NCBI GenBank assembly: GCA_020851835.1
Contig: JADZBZ010000019.1
Span: 1-14,292 of the forward strand
Source of the DNA: Acidobacteriota bacterium
GTDB lineage: Bacteria; Acidobacteriota; Vicinamibacteria; Vicinamibacterales; UBA2999
Direction: 5' to 3'
Length of the DNA: 14,292 nucleotides
Shown here: positions 1-8,045 of the stretch, piece by piece
Layout of the letters: each line of letters begins with the position of its first letter
How positions within the stretch are numbered: position 1 is the first letter of the stretch
Position numbers and translations under genes: made by a program
The notes under the pieces: model-generated
The model's database searches: none
Told to the model about the DNA's origin: nothing
The model's input: the letters and a program-made list of their open reading frames with translations, nothing else

Positions 1-1050
1 GCCTCGCGCACGGTCGAGGTGCTCGCCGCGTTGGCCGCACGGGCGCCGGCGCTGCGACTCGTGGTCCGGTCGCAGGCCGCACCGTGGCTCGTGGCGCACA
101 CCGCACCGCGGTCGGTCACCGTCCAACCGGTGGCCGTCGATACCGGTGCCGTTCAGTTCGACAGTCTGACACTCGACACCCGTGACACCGTGCGCCAGGC
201 CGACCGGTTCATGGCAGCCTTCGCCGACCGTCTCGCGGTGGAAGTGCGGGCGCTGCGGTCCCACGACGCCACCCTGGTGGTCGCCGACATCCCGGCGCTC
301 GGCGTGGCCGCCGCCCGCGCCGCCGGCGTGCCGGCGGTGATGCTCGGCAACTTCACCTGGGACTGGATCTACGCCGCCTATCCCGGCGGCTCGGCGCTCG
401 CGGCAACCATCGGTGAGATCTACGCGAAGGCCGATCTCGCGCTGCGTCTGCCCTTGTGGGGCGGCTTCGACACCTGTCCCCACATCATCGACCTGCCCTT
501 CATCGCGCGCCGCTCACGCCGCGACGCGGTCGATGTGCGGCGGGCTTTCGCCCTGCCCACCGACGAGCGGCTGGTCCTCGTGTCGTTCGGGGGCTTCGGC
601 GTCCGCGGCCTCGATCTCGACGCCCTCGGGCGGCTCGACGGCTACCGGGTCATCGTCACCGGGAGGAACCCGGCCCCTCCCGCCACCGGTCTGGCCGGAG
701 GCGTGATCCACCTCGACGAGATAGAGATGTACGCGCGTGGCTACCGCTACGAGGACCTCGTGCGGGCGGTGGACGTGGTGGCGACCAAGCCCGGCTACGG
801 CATCATCGCCGAGGCCATCGCCAACCAGACCGCGCTGCTCTACACGTCGCGCGGGCCCTTCGCCGAATACGACGTGCTCGTCGGCGGCATGCCCCGCTAC
901 CTGCGAGTCCAGTTCATCGGGCAAGAGGACCTGCTCTCCGGCCGCTGGCAGCCGCACCTCAACGCCTTGATGGCTCAGCCACCTCCACCCGAGCGCCCGC
1001 GCGTCGACGGCGCTGAAGTCGCCGCGAATCTGTTACTGCGTATGATGTAA
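1..1050 (+). CDS. Glycosyltransferase resembling the N-terminal domain of L-arabinokinase (5' truncated)
   Basis: The frame is open from base 1, and the first residues (ASRTVEVLAALAAR) look like the part just after the GHGxGHASR motif of GT28/GT-B-like proteins, so the start lies upstream of the window. About 349 residues are visible. Recognisable parts are 'GVPAVMLGNFTWDWIY' near base 330-380, 'LVLVSFGGFG' near 570-600, which opens the C-terminal Rossmann-like half, and 'TKPGYGIIAEAI' near 784-820, a nucleotide-sugar-binding-like loop. This is the pattern of the glycosyltransferase-like domain that precedes the kinase in plant L-arabinokinase and occurs alone in bacteria. No GHMP kinase domain follows, because the frame stops at TAA 1048-1050. 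Donor and acceptor sugars cannot be read from the sequence. The gene converges on the minus-strand methyltransferase. Confidence 0.75.
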   Translation, partial: ASRTVEVLAALAARAPALRLVVRSQAAPWLVAHTAPRSVTVQPVAVDTGAVQFDSLTLDTRDTVRQADRFMAAFADRLAVEVRALRSHDATLVVADIPALGVAAARAAGVPAVMLGNFTWDWIYAAYPGGSALAATIGEIYAKADLALRLPLWGGFDTCPHIIDLPFIARRSRRDAVDVRRAFALPTDERLVLVSFGGFGVRGLDLDALGRLDGYRVIVTGRNPAPPATGLAGGVIHLDEIEMYARGYRYEDLVRAVDVVATKPGYGIIAEAIANQTALLYTSRGPFAEYDVLVGGMPRYLRVQFIGQEDLLSGRWQPHLNALMAQPPPPERPRVDGAEVAANLLLRMM

Positions 1051-1066
1051 CGCCTGATCGTCGGCG

Positions 1067-1135
1067 GACGACCTGGTCATTACCGAGGCGGGCGCCGAGC
1101 TGATGACGCCACCGAGCCCCTCGGTGGAGGATCCC
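1067..1135 (+). pseudogene. Possible remnant of an M24 (Xaa-Pro) peptidase C-terminus
   Basis: One + frame in the convergent gap reads DDLVITEAGAELMT followed by PPSPSVEDPF. The first block closely resembles the final strand of M24B aminopeptidase P/prolidase proteins (consensus roughly E-D-x-hydrophobic-V-T-x-x-G-x-x-x-L-T). An in-frame TGA lies just upstream at 1055-1057, and no stop follows where a peptidase would end, so no intact gene is possible. The third positions are GC-rich, as in coding DNA. It could be a decayed fragment left by a rearrangement, or a chance match of about 14 residues. Confidence 0.3.
1109..1127. terminator. Hairpin between convergent genes
   Basis: CCACCGAG and CTCGGTGG form a perfect 8-bp stem around a CCC loop. 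The hairpin lies between the glycosyltransferase stop (1050) and the pmtA-like stop (1147), the expected place for a bidirectional terminator. No clear T-run follows directly on either strand (a short TTTT appears at 1144-1147 on the + side), so termination activity is inferred. Confidence 0.4.
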
Positions 1136-1146
1136 TTCGTGTGTTT

Positions 1147-1851
1147 TCAGTGCTTCACGCAGGTCACGAGGGTCCACATCTTCGGGACGTTCACCTTTTC
1201 GATCGACACCGGGCTCAGGTGGGCCTGGGTGAGGAATCCTTCGAGATCCAGATCCGCCTTGAAGCCGATGTGCACCGTCATGGGCGAAATCGCCCGCTCG
1301 ATCGTCCCGACCATCGCGTTGGTGCTCTTGAAGTGGTTCAGGATGATCACGCGTCCGCCAGGTCGGCACACCCGGTGCATTTCGTGGGCGACCTTCACCG
1401 GGTCGGGCACCACGCTAATGACGTAGGGCGCGTACACCACGTCGAACGAGTCGTCCGGGAAGGCCATCTGCTCGGCGTTCATCTCCATGACGCGGCAATG
1501 CGTCAGGCCCTTCATGAGGATGCGCTTGTCGGCCTTCTCCAGCATCTTCGACGACAGGTCGATGCCCGTCACCGTGCAGGTCTTCGGGTAGAGCGCCAGG
1601 TTGATGCCGGTGCCGACGCCCACTTCCAGCACTTCATCACCGGGCCGGATGCGCATCTTGTGGATGGCTTCCAGGCGACCGGGGTGGAGCGTGGGCCCGA
1701 AGGTGTAGTCGTAGACCGAGGCGAGCTTCTGGTACACGCGCTCGACGAACGCATGCTCGACCGCGGCGACCGAGAGCGCGCGGGTGGCCGCATCGCGGCC
1801 TGTGACGAAATCGCGGTCTGATCGTCTGGTGTAATGCTCGAACAAGGCCAT
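1147..1851 (-). CDS. pmtA: SAM-dependent methyltransferase, PmtA-like phospholipid N-methyltransferase
   Basis: The product is a 234-aa class I methyltransferase. The SAM-binding motif I is VLEVGVGTGINLALYP (residues 74-89), the acidic residue ending strand 2 is in 'GIDLS' (96-100), and 'CRPGGRVIILNHF' (162-174) is motif III/post-III. The specific hints for phosphatidylethanolamine N-methyltransferase of the Sinorhizobium/Rhodobacter PmtA type are 'VYDYTFGPTLHPGR' (46-59), 'VISVVPDPVKV' (144-154) and the 'LNHF' segment. Such enzymes methylate phosphatidylethanolamine towards phosphatidylcholine at the inner membrane face. The ATG at 1849-1851 is preceded by GGAGG with 4-nt spacing, a good ribosome binding site. 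The gene lies 63 nt downstream of the methionine/folate fusion gene on the same strand. A related ubiquinone/menaquinone-type or other lipid methyltransferase cannot be excluded. Confidence 0.75.
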   Translation of the reverse strand: MALFEHYTRRSDRDFVTGRDAATRALSVAAVEHAFVERVYQKLASVYDYTFGPTLHPGRLEAIHKMRIRPGDEVLEVGVGTGINLALYPKTCTVTGIDLSSKMLEKADKRILMKGLTHCRVMEMNAEQMAFPDDSFDVVYAPYVISVVPDPVKVAHEMHRVCRPGGRVIILNHFKSTNAMVGTIERAISPMTVHIGFKADLDLEGFLTQAHLSPVSIEKVNVPKMWTLVTCVKH

Positions 1852-1870
1852 GCGCCCTCCGCAGCCGTTC

Positions 1871-1879
1871 CGGACTATA
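1871..1879 (-). promoter_or_regulatory. Candidate extended -10 upstream of pmtA-like gene
   Basis: On the minus strand the sequence reads TGATATAGTCCG: a TGn extension followed by TATAGT (5 of 6 to TATAAT, at 1879-1874), ending 22 nt before the ATG at 1851. No TTGACA-like -35 is visible. It could give the methyltransferase its own transcript besides read-through from the upstream fusion gene. A 6-bp CCGGTT/AACCGG stem at 1891-1910 sits just upstream, right after the preceding stop codon. Confidence 0.3.
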
Positions 1880-1914
1880 TCAGAACCGCGCCGGTTCGCC
1901 GGAAAACCGGAAGG

Positions 1915-3768
1915 TCATTGAGCCAGCACGTCGAACGCACGCTCGACGGGACCTGACAAGGTGAAAATGTGCACACCCTGGGACATCGTCCGCAGGGCGG
2001 CCACCAGTTCGCGGGCGATGGCCACACCTTCGGCTGCCGCCGCGGCCGCGTCGGCGGCCTTCCGCATCCGAACCACGAGCGCCTCGGGCACGGTGACGTC
2101 AGGCACCTCGTTGGCCATGAACTCCGCGTGCAGGGCGGTATCGAAGGGCCAGACGCCCGCGACAATCGGCACGCGGAAGGCCTCGACGCGGCGGAGGAAG
2201 CGCTCGAAGGCCGCCATGTCGAAGACGGGCCTCGTGACCACGAACTCGGCGCCCGCTTCGACCTTGTAGCCCAGGCGCTTGACCTCCAACTCGACGTCGC
2301 GGGACGGGTTGGCCATCACCCCGGTCAGAAAACGCGTGGGCGCGCCGATGGACTGGCCGCCGATGTCGAGCCCGTGATTCAGGCGGTGGATCAGGTTGGT
2401 GAGGCCGATCGAGTCGACGTCGAAGACGGCGGTGGCGTCGGGAATCTCGCCCAGGCTGCGGATATCGCCGGTGATGCCCAGCAGGTTGCGCAGCCCGAGC
2501 GCGTGCGCGCCAAGCAGGTCCGACTGGATACCCAGCAGGTTGCGGTCGCGACACGAGTACTGAAGCAGCGTCTCGATGCCGCCCTGCTGCGCCACGAGCA
2601 CCGAGAGCGACAGCGCGCTCAGCCGCGCACCGCTGCGGAGGCCGTCGGGAATGGTCACCACATCGACACCGCGTGCGGCCAGCGCGCGCGCGGCGGCGAC
2701 GGCCTCCGCCGCGTCGTGGCCGCGTGGCGGCGACACCTCGACGAGCGTCACGAACCGCCCCTCGGCCAGCGCCCGGGCCAGGACGGATTTCTCGATGCGC
2801 GGCACCGGGGGTTGAGCGTGCGGCTGGCTCGATACGGGCACCCGCACCTCGGCTACCGCTTCCTCGCGGTGCGCCAGGCCGGGCGCCATCGCCTTCACGG
2901 CCAGGTGTATCTGCCGGATGTGCTCGGGCGTGGTGCCGCAGCACCCGCCGACAAGGCGCACCCCCAGGGCGACAAACCGCCGCGCGTAGGACGCCATGTA
3001 GTCGGGCGAGCACAAGTACAGATTGCGCCCCTCGATGTCGCGGGGCTTGCCGGCGTTGGGCTGGGCGGCGAGGGGCACGCCCACGACCTCGGTCATCCGC
3101 TCGAGCGTCTCGAGCATCGGGGCCGGTCCGACGCTGCAGTTCAGCCCGACGATGTCGGCGCCGCGCGCCACCAGGGCAGGCGCGAACTGCTCCGGCGGGA
3201 TGCCGTCCAGGGTCAGGCCCTCTTCCTCGGTGGTCATCTGCGCCACGATCGGCAGGTCCGAAACCGACCGGACGGCCGCGATGGCCGCCCCGATCTCGTT
3301 GAGGTCGCGGAAGGTCTCGAGCATGAACAGGTCGACGCCGCCCGACGCGAGCGCCTCGGCCTGTTCCCGGAAGAGCGCCTCGGCCTCGTCGACGCCGGTC
3401 TTGCCCCACGGCTCGACGCGGACTCCGAGCGGACCCATCGCGCCGGCGATGTAGGCCCGCGGTCCGCCCGCCGCGGCCGCGCGCGCCTCGCGCGCCAGGG
3501 CCACCGCCGCCCGGTTGATCTCGGCCACGCGGTTGCCCAGCCCGAAGGCGCGCAGCTTCATGCGATTAGCGCCGAACGTATTGGTCTCGATCACGTCAGC
3601 ACCCGCCCGCAGGTACTGCTCGTGCACGTCGCGGACGAGCCCCGGGTCGCTCAGGGTGAGCGACTCGAAGCAGCGGTTGATGAACACGCCGCGCCCGTAC
3701 AGCATGGTCCCCATCGCGCCGTCGCACACCAGCACGCGTTGCTTCAGGGCTTCGAGAAAGGGCTTCAT
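1915..3768 (-). CDS. Bifunctional homocysteine S-methyltransferase / methylenetetrahydrofolate reductase
   Basis: The 617-aa fusion is of the B. subtilis YitJ type. Residues 1-295 form the zinc homocysteine methyltransferase barrel: 'CDGAMGTMLY' (15-24), 'ETNTFGAN' (61-68), and the zinc-ligand cysteines C211 in 'LNCSVGP' and C276-C277 in 'GGCCGTTPEH'. Residues 330-617 form the FAD-dependent 5,10-methylenetetrahydrofolate reductase: 'VEVSPPRG' with catalytic E344, and 'GITGD' with D435. The segment where MetF carries its folate-contacting Gln reads 'VTRPVFD', with Arg at 513. There is no cobalamin-binding module and no room for one, so the methyl donor for homocysteine is uncertain. I chose ATG 3766-3768 because homologues begin near 'MKPFLEAL'. 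A GTG at 3835-3837 would add 23 residues with no family resemblance. No ribosome binding site is clear. It follows nuoI by 90 GC-rich bases with no promoter seen, and pmtA follows, so the three may be co-transcribed. Confidence 0.9.
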   Translation of the reverse strand: MKPFLEALKQRVLVCDGAMGTMLYGRGVFINRCFESLTLSDPGLVRDVHEQYLRAGADVIETNTFGANRMKLRAFGLGNRVAEINRAAVALAREARAAAAGGPRAYIAGAMGPLGVRVEPWGKTGVDEAEALFREQAEALASGGVDLFMLETFRDLNEIGAAIAAVRSVSDLPIVAQMTTEEEGLTLDGIPPEQFAPALVARGADIVGLNCSVGPAPMLETLERMTEVVGVPLAAQPNAGKPRDIEGRNLYLCSPDYMASYARRFVALGVRLVGGCCGTTPEHIRQIHLAVKAMAPGLAHREEAVAEVRVPVSSQPHAQPPVPRIEKSVLARALAEGRFVTLVEVSPPRGHDAAEAVAAARALAARGVDVVTIPDGLRSGARLSALSLSVLVAQQGGIETLLQYSCRDRNLLGIQSDLLGAHALGLRNLLGITGDIRSLGEIPDATAVFDVDSIGLTNLIHRLNHGLDIGGQSIGAPTRFLTGVMANPSRDVELEVKRLGYKVEAGAEFVVTRPVFDMAAFERFLRRVEAFRVPIVAGVWPFDTALHAEFMANEVPDVTVPEALVVRMRKAADAAAAAAEGVAIARELVAALRTMSQGVHIFTLSGPVERAFDVLAQ

Positions 3769-3858
3769 GGCGCGCCGCGAGCGGGCGGCGGGGGTCTCCA
3801 GGCGATGGCAGGCGTCGCCGGCGACACAGCCCGGCACGGACCCTCGGCGGCTCGCTGT

Positions 3859-4305
3859 CTAGCGCGCGGCAACCGGCGCCCGCTCGTCGGCCGCGGCGGG
3901 AACGAGCAGTTCGGTCTTGTCCCAGATGAAGTCGTCTTTGCTGTACACGGCCAGCTCGTAGTCCTTCCCCATGAAGATGGCCGACACCGGGCAGGCCTCC
4001 TCGCAGTACCCGCAGAAGATGCAGCGCGTCTTGTGAATCTGGTAGACCGACGCATAACGGGGCCCGGCCATCACGGTACCGTCATTCTCGGCTGCTTCGA
4101 GGTAGATGGCATCGGACGGGCAGGCCACGGCGCACAGGCCGCACGCCACGCACTTCTCGAGCCCGTTCTCGTCGCGCATCAATACCTGCTTACCGCGGTA
4201 CCGGGGAAACATCGGGACCTTCACGTCCGGGTAGTTCACGGTGATCGGGCGGCGGAACAGGTGCCGGAACGTGACCGCGAAGCCTTCGACGAGCGGGCGG
4301 ATCAT
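3859..4305 (-). CDS. nuoI: NADH-quinone oxidoreductase subunit I (2x 4Fe-4S ferredoxin)
   Basis: The 148-aa protein is the peripheral-arm subunit that carries clusters N6a/N6b in respiratory complex I. Two complete 4Fe-4S motifs are present: C52-x2-C55-x2-C58-x3-CP (C62) and C95-x2-C98-x2-C101-x3-CP (C105). The amphipathic N-terminus (residues 1-20), 'PMFPRYRGKQVL' (31-42) and the tail 'DYELAVYSKDDFIWDKTELL' are typical of NuoI and not of generic ferredoxins. Length is near the lower end of the family range. No other nuo gene is in the window: its neighbours are a divergent histidine kinase and a folate/methionine enzyme. It has no Shine-Dalgarno sequence, and a candidate -10 element ends 6 nt before the ATG, so the mRNA may be leaderless. 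Stop TAG is at 3861-3859. Confidence 0.88.
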   Translation of the reverse strand: MIRPLVEGFAVTFRHLFRRPITVNYPDVKVPMFPRYRGKQVLMRDENGLEKCVACGLCAVACPSDAIYLEAAENDGTVMAGPRYASVYQIHKTRCIFCGYCEEACPVSAIFMGKDYELAVYSKDDFIWDKTELLVPAAADERAPVAAR

Positions 4306-4311
4306 GCAGAA

Positions 4312-4321
4312 ATGATACCAT
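4312..4321. promoter_or_regulatory. Overlapping divergent extended -10 elements (nuoI / lytS-like)
   Basis: The decamer ATGATACCAT (reverse complement ATGGTATCAT) supplies TGGTATCAT on the minus strand, with TATCAT at 4317-4312 ending 6 nt before the nuoI ATG. On the + strand it supplies TGATACCAT, with TACCAT at 4316-4321 ending 16 nt before the kinase GTG. The same few base pairs could therefore serve both directions. No -35 hexamer is evident either way. This is a motif match only. Confidence 0.35.
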
Positions 4322-4337
4322 TTCCATCGGGACGGCC

Positions 4338-5656
<1,319 letters not shown>

Positions 5657-5660
<4 letters not shown>

Positions 5661-6430
5661 GCGCAGCCCCGCTGACGGCCCTGGTCGCCGATGATGAGCA
5701 ACTGGCGCGGGAAGAACTGTGCTTCCTGCTGGGACAGCTCGAGGGCATTGAGGTGGTGGGACAGGCGGCCAACGGTCCCGAGGCACTGGAGGCCCTCGCC
5801 AGACTCGAACCCGACGTGGCGTTTCTCGACATCCAGATGCCCGGTCTGACCGGGATGGAGGTGGTACGCCAGCTCAACGAGTCGGGTGCCTCGGCGGCCG
5901 TGATCTTCGTCACCGCCTTCGACCAGCAGGCCGTGGAGGCCTTCGAGCTCAACGCCGTGGACTACCTGCTCAAGCCGGTGGACGCCGTCCGGCTCGCCCA
6001 GGCCGTCCACCGCGCCCGCGCCCGGCGCCCGGAGGCCTTGCCCCTGGCCGACCAGCTCGACCGCCTGGTCAGGCTGATGGCCCCGGCCACCCGGCCGGCC
6101 CAGATCGCCGTCAGGGTGCAGGAGCGGTACGTGCTGGTTCAGGCCGACGACATCCTGTACGCGTCGGTCGAGGACGATTCGATTACTATTGTGACTGGGC
6201 AGGTGTCCGGCACCTCGAACGACCGGACCCTCGATGAGCTGCAGGCCCGGCTCGACCCGGCCGTGTTCTGGCGGGTACACCGGTCGCATCTCGTGAACAT
6301 CAACAAGATCAAGGAGATCGTCCCTTGGTTCAGCAGGAACTACATCCTCAGGATGAAAGACGCGAAAGCGACCGAGATTCCGGTGAGCCGGTCACAGACG
6401 CGGAGGCTCCGGGATTACCTGAAGCTGTAG
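5657..6430 (+). CDS. LytTR-family (LytR/AlgR) response regulator
   Basis: The 257-aa protein has a receiver domain at residues 6-125 with acidic pocket D12/D13, phospho-acceptor D58 in 'VAFLDIQMPG', T86 and K106 in 'LLKPVD'. A LytTR DNA-binding domain covers about 146-257, with the signature 'FWRVHRSHLVNI' and 'KIKEIVPWF'. The GTG at 5657 overlaps the kinase stop (GTGA) and has AAGGA at 5642-5646 as ribosome binding site, so the pair is translationally coupled. An upstream in-frame start at 5606 would add 17 residues inside the kinase gene without family support. The partner is the preceding LytS-type kinase. Target genes are unknown. The last 106 nt appear to overlap the start of lepB. Confidence 0.92.
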
Positions 6431-7077
6431 CGTTCGCCGACCCCGGCCACCAGGACAGCCCCTCGCCGTTCCAATTCGAGGCCGTGGCCCCGCTCACGCC
6501 CTCACCCACCTCCGCCCCGCCGCCCGCCGTCGAGGCGGCCGATTCGGGGCGTGGCCGCCTCGATGTGTGGAAGGACGAGTTCGTGGCCTGGCTCAAGACG
6601 CTGGCCTCGGCCGCCGTGTACGCCACGCTCATCGTTACCTTCGGTTTCCAGGTGGCCCGCGTCGAGGGGCAGAGCATGGCCCCGACGCTCGCCGACCAGG
6701 ACCGCCTCATCGTCAACAAGCTCGCCTACCGGTTGGCGGACCCGCAGCGCGGCGACATCGTGATGCTCTACTACCCGCTCAACCCGGACAAGTCGTTCGT
6801 CAAGCGGGTGATTGCCGAAGAGGGCGACACGGTGCGCGTCGTGGACGGACGGGTGTACGTCAACGACGTGCCCATCCCCGACGCCCAGGTGCCGCCCGAG
6901 TACCGCAGCCACGACGACTGGGGCCCGCAGGTGATTCCCGAGGGCTACTACTTCGTCATGGGCGACCATCGCAACAACAGTTCCGACAGCCGTCACTGGG
7001 GATTCGTGCCTAAGAAATACATCATCGGCAAGGTGCAGTTGCGCTGGTGGCCGGTGCCCACCGCCACCATCTTCTGA
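6325..7077 (+). CDS. lepB: Signal peptidase I
   Basis: The S26 signal peptidase cleaves signal peptides of exported proteins at the outer face of the inner membrane. With the TTG start there are 250 residues: a Pro/Ala/acidic cytoplasmic tail (1-85), one membrane helix (about 93-110), then the catalytic domain with nucleophile S117 in 'EGQSMAPTL', general base K160 in 'DKSFVKRVIAEEGD', and the box 'MGDHRNNSSDSRHWGFVP'. The family's S/K dyad is intact. Start choice: TTG 6325 has AAGGAG at 6311-6316 with 8-nt spacing, and bases 6431-6483 already show very high GC3 in this frame. It overlaps the regulator gene by 106 nt. The only alternative in-frame start, GTG 6484, avoids overlap (197 aa) but has a GAGG only 2-3 nt away. 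The function is firm, the start less so. Confidence 0.88.
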   Translation: MVQQELHPQDERRESDRDSGEPVTDAEAPGLPEAVAFADPGHQDSPSPFQFEAVAPLTPSPTSAPPPAVEAADSGRGRLDVWKDEFVAWLKTLASAAVYATLIVTFGFQVARVEGQSMAPTLADQDRLIVNKLAYRLADPQRGDIVMLYYPLNPDKSFVKRVIAEEGDTVRVVDGRVYVNDVPIPDAQVPPEYRSHDDWGPQVIPEGYYFVMGDHRNNSSDSRHWGFVPKKYIIGKVQLRWWPVPTATIF

Positions 7078-7149
7078 TGCGCCCGGCAGACGGTGGGAGC
7101 GGGCCCCGGGTGATGGCCGGTCCGGAGACGGGCGACGGTTGAATCGGGC

Positions 7150-7162
7150 TCAATCGCTCAAT
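7150..7162 (+). repeat. 13-bp repeat arm at the CDF gene start
   Basis: TCAATCGCTCAAT ends inside the ATG start codon of the CDF gene. Its reverse complement recurs with one mismatch at 8041-8053, across that gene's stop codon. TCAAT is also repeated within the 13-mer, and a related TTGAATCG lies at 7139-7146. Confidence 0.5.
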
Positions 7163-8045
7163 GGAGCGTTACCTCGCCGTCTCGCGCGTCCTCGTCCGTG
7201 TCCTGGCGCTCAACCTGGCCGTCGCCCTCGCGAAAATCTGGCTGGGCTACGTCTCGGGCGCCGTCAGCATCCTGTCCGACGGGTTCCACTCGCTGACCGA
7301 CACGGCCTCGAACGTTGTGGGCATCATCGGCGTCCGCGTGGCGCGGCAACCCCCCGACGACGATCATCCGTATGGCCATCGCAAGTTCGAAACGCTGGCA
7401 TCGGTCGGGATCCTGGTCTTCCTCGTCGCCGTGCTGGTGGAGGTGCTGCGCGCCGCCATCGGCCGGATGCGCGAGGGCGGAGCCCCCGAGGTTCGCCCGC
7501 TCTCGTTCTGGGTGATGGGAGTGACCTTCGCCATCAACCTCGTCGTGGTCTGGTACGAGCGCCGGGAGGGCCGGCGCCTCAGCAGCGAAATCCTGCTGGC
7601 CGATGCCCACCACACCACCAGCGACCTGCTCACGTCGGCCGCCGTGATCGCGGCACTGGTCGGGGTCGGCCTGGGCTACCCCTGGCTCGATCCGGCGGCC
7701 GCGCTGCTGGTGGCCGGATTCATCGCGATGGCGTGCTGGGAGATCTTCCACGACACCTCGCGCATCCTGGGCGACCAGATGGTCATCGACGAGACGACCA
7801 TTCGCGAGGTCGTCCAGACCGTGCCGGAAGTGCGGGGCTGCCATCAGATTCGCACCCGCGGCGCCAGCGACTTCGTCTTTCTCGACCTGCACGTCTGGAT
7901 GGACGGCGCACTGCCCCTGCACGAGGCGCACCGTTTGTCGCACGTGGTGAAGGATCGCCTGATGACGCGCTTCCCGCAAATCAAGGACGCGGTCATCCAC
8001 ATCGAGCCGCCGCCACGGGGAGGGATCGCGGAGCGAGAGAATTGA
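7161..8045 (+). CDS. Cation diffusion facilitator (CDF) family metal exporter
   Basis: The 294-aa inner-membrane protein likely exports divalent metal (Zn2+ most probable) by proton antiport. It has six predicted helices in residues 8-195, then a cytoplasmic ferredoxin-like domain (about 205-290) ending in 'VIHIEPP'. Transport-site residues by alignment to YiiP are H43 and D47 in 'SDGFHSLTD' (helix 2) and H151 and D155 in 'DAHHTTSD' (helix 5), that is an HD-HD site. 'DHPYGHRKFE' (68-77) is the conserved loop after helix 2. Cytoplasmic histidines in 'DLHVWMDG' and 'HEAHRLSHVV' fit regulatory metal sites. ATG 7161 is the only sensible start, but no Shine-Dalgarno sequence precedes it. It follows lepB by 83 nt, with no terminator recognised between them. 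Near-identical inverted 13-mers flank the reading frame. Confidence 0.88.
   Translation: MERYLAVSRVLVRVLALNLAVALAKIWLGYVSGAVSILSDGFHSLTDTASNVVGIIGVRVARQPPDDDHPYGHRKFETLASVGILVFLVAVLVEVLRAAIGRMREGGAPEVRPLSFWVMGVTFAINLVVVWYERREGRRLSSEILLADAHHTTSDLLTSAAVIAALVGVGLGYPWLDPAAALLVAGFIAMACWEIFHDTSRILGDQMVIDETTIREVVQTVPEVRGCHQIRTRGASDFVFLDLHVWMDGALPLHEAHRLSHVVKDRLMTRFPQIKDAVIHIEPPPRGGIAEREN

Noticed and set aside
1891..1910. CCGGTT/AACCGG hairpin after the HMT/MTHFR stop as a terminator
   Set aside because: Only 6 bp of stem, an 8-nt loop and no T-run on the transcript side. Mentioned but not called.
3769..3837. 23-residue N-terminal extension of the HMT/MTHFR protein from GTG 3837
   Set aside because: The extension is unlike family N-termini, and the conserved protein begins at Met 3768.
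6484..6486. GTG 6484 as the lepB start
   Set aside because: The purine-rich sequence is too close to the GTG, and coding-like GC3 extends upstream. TTG 6325 with AAGGAG is better, though not proven.
7078..7160. Regulatory RNA or terminator between lepB and the CDF gene
   Set aside because: GC-rich with short CCCGG/CCGGG pairings separated by about 20 nt, and no recognisable riboswitch or hairpin plus T-run.
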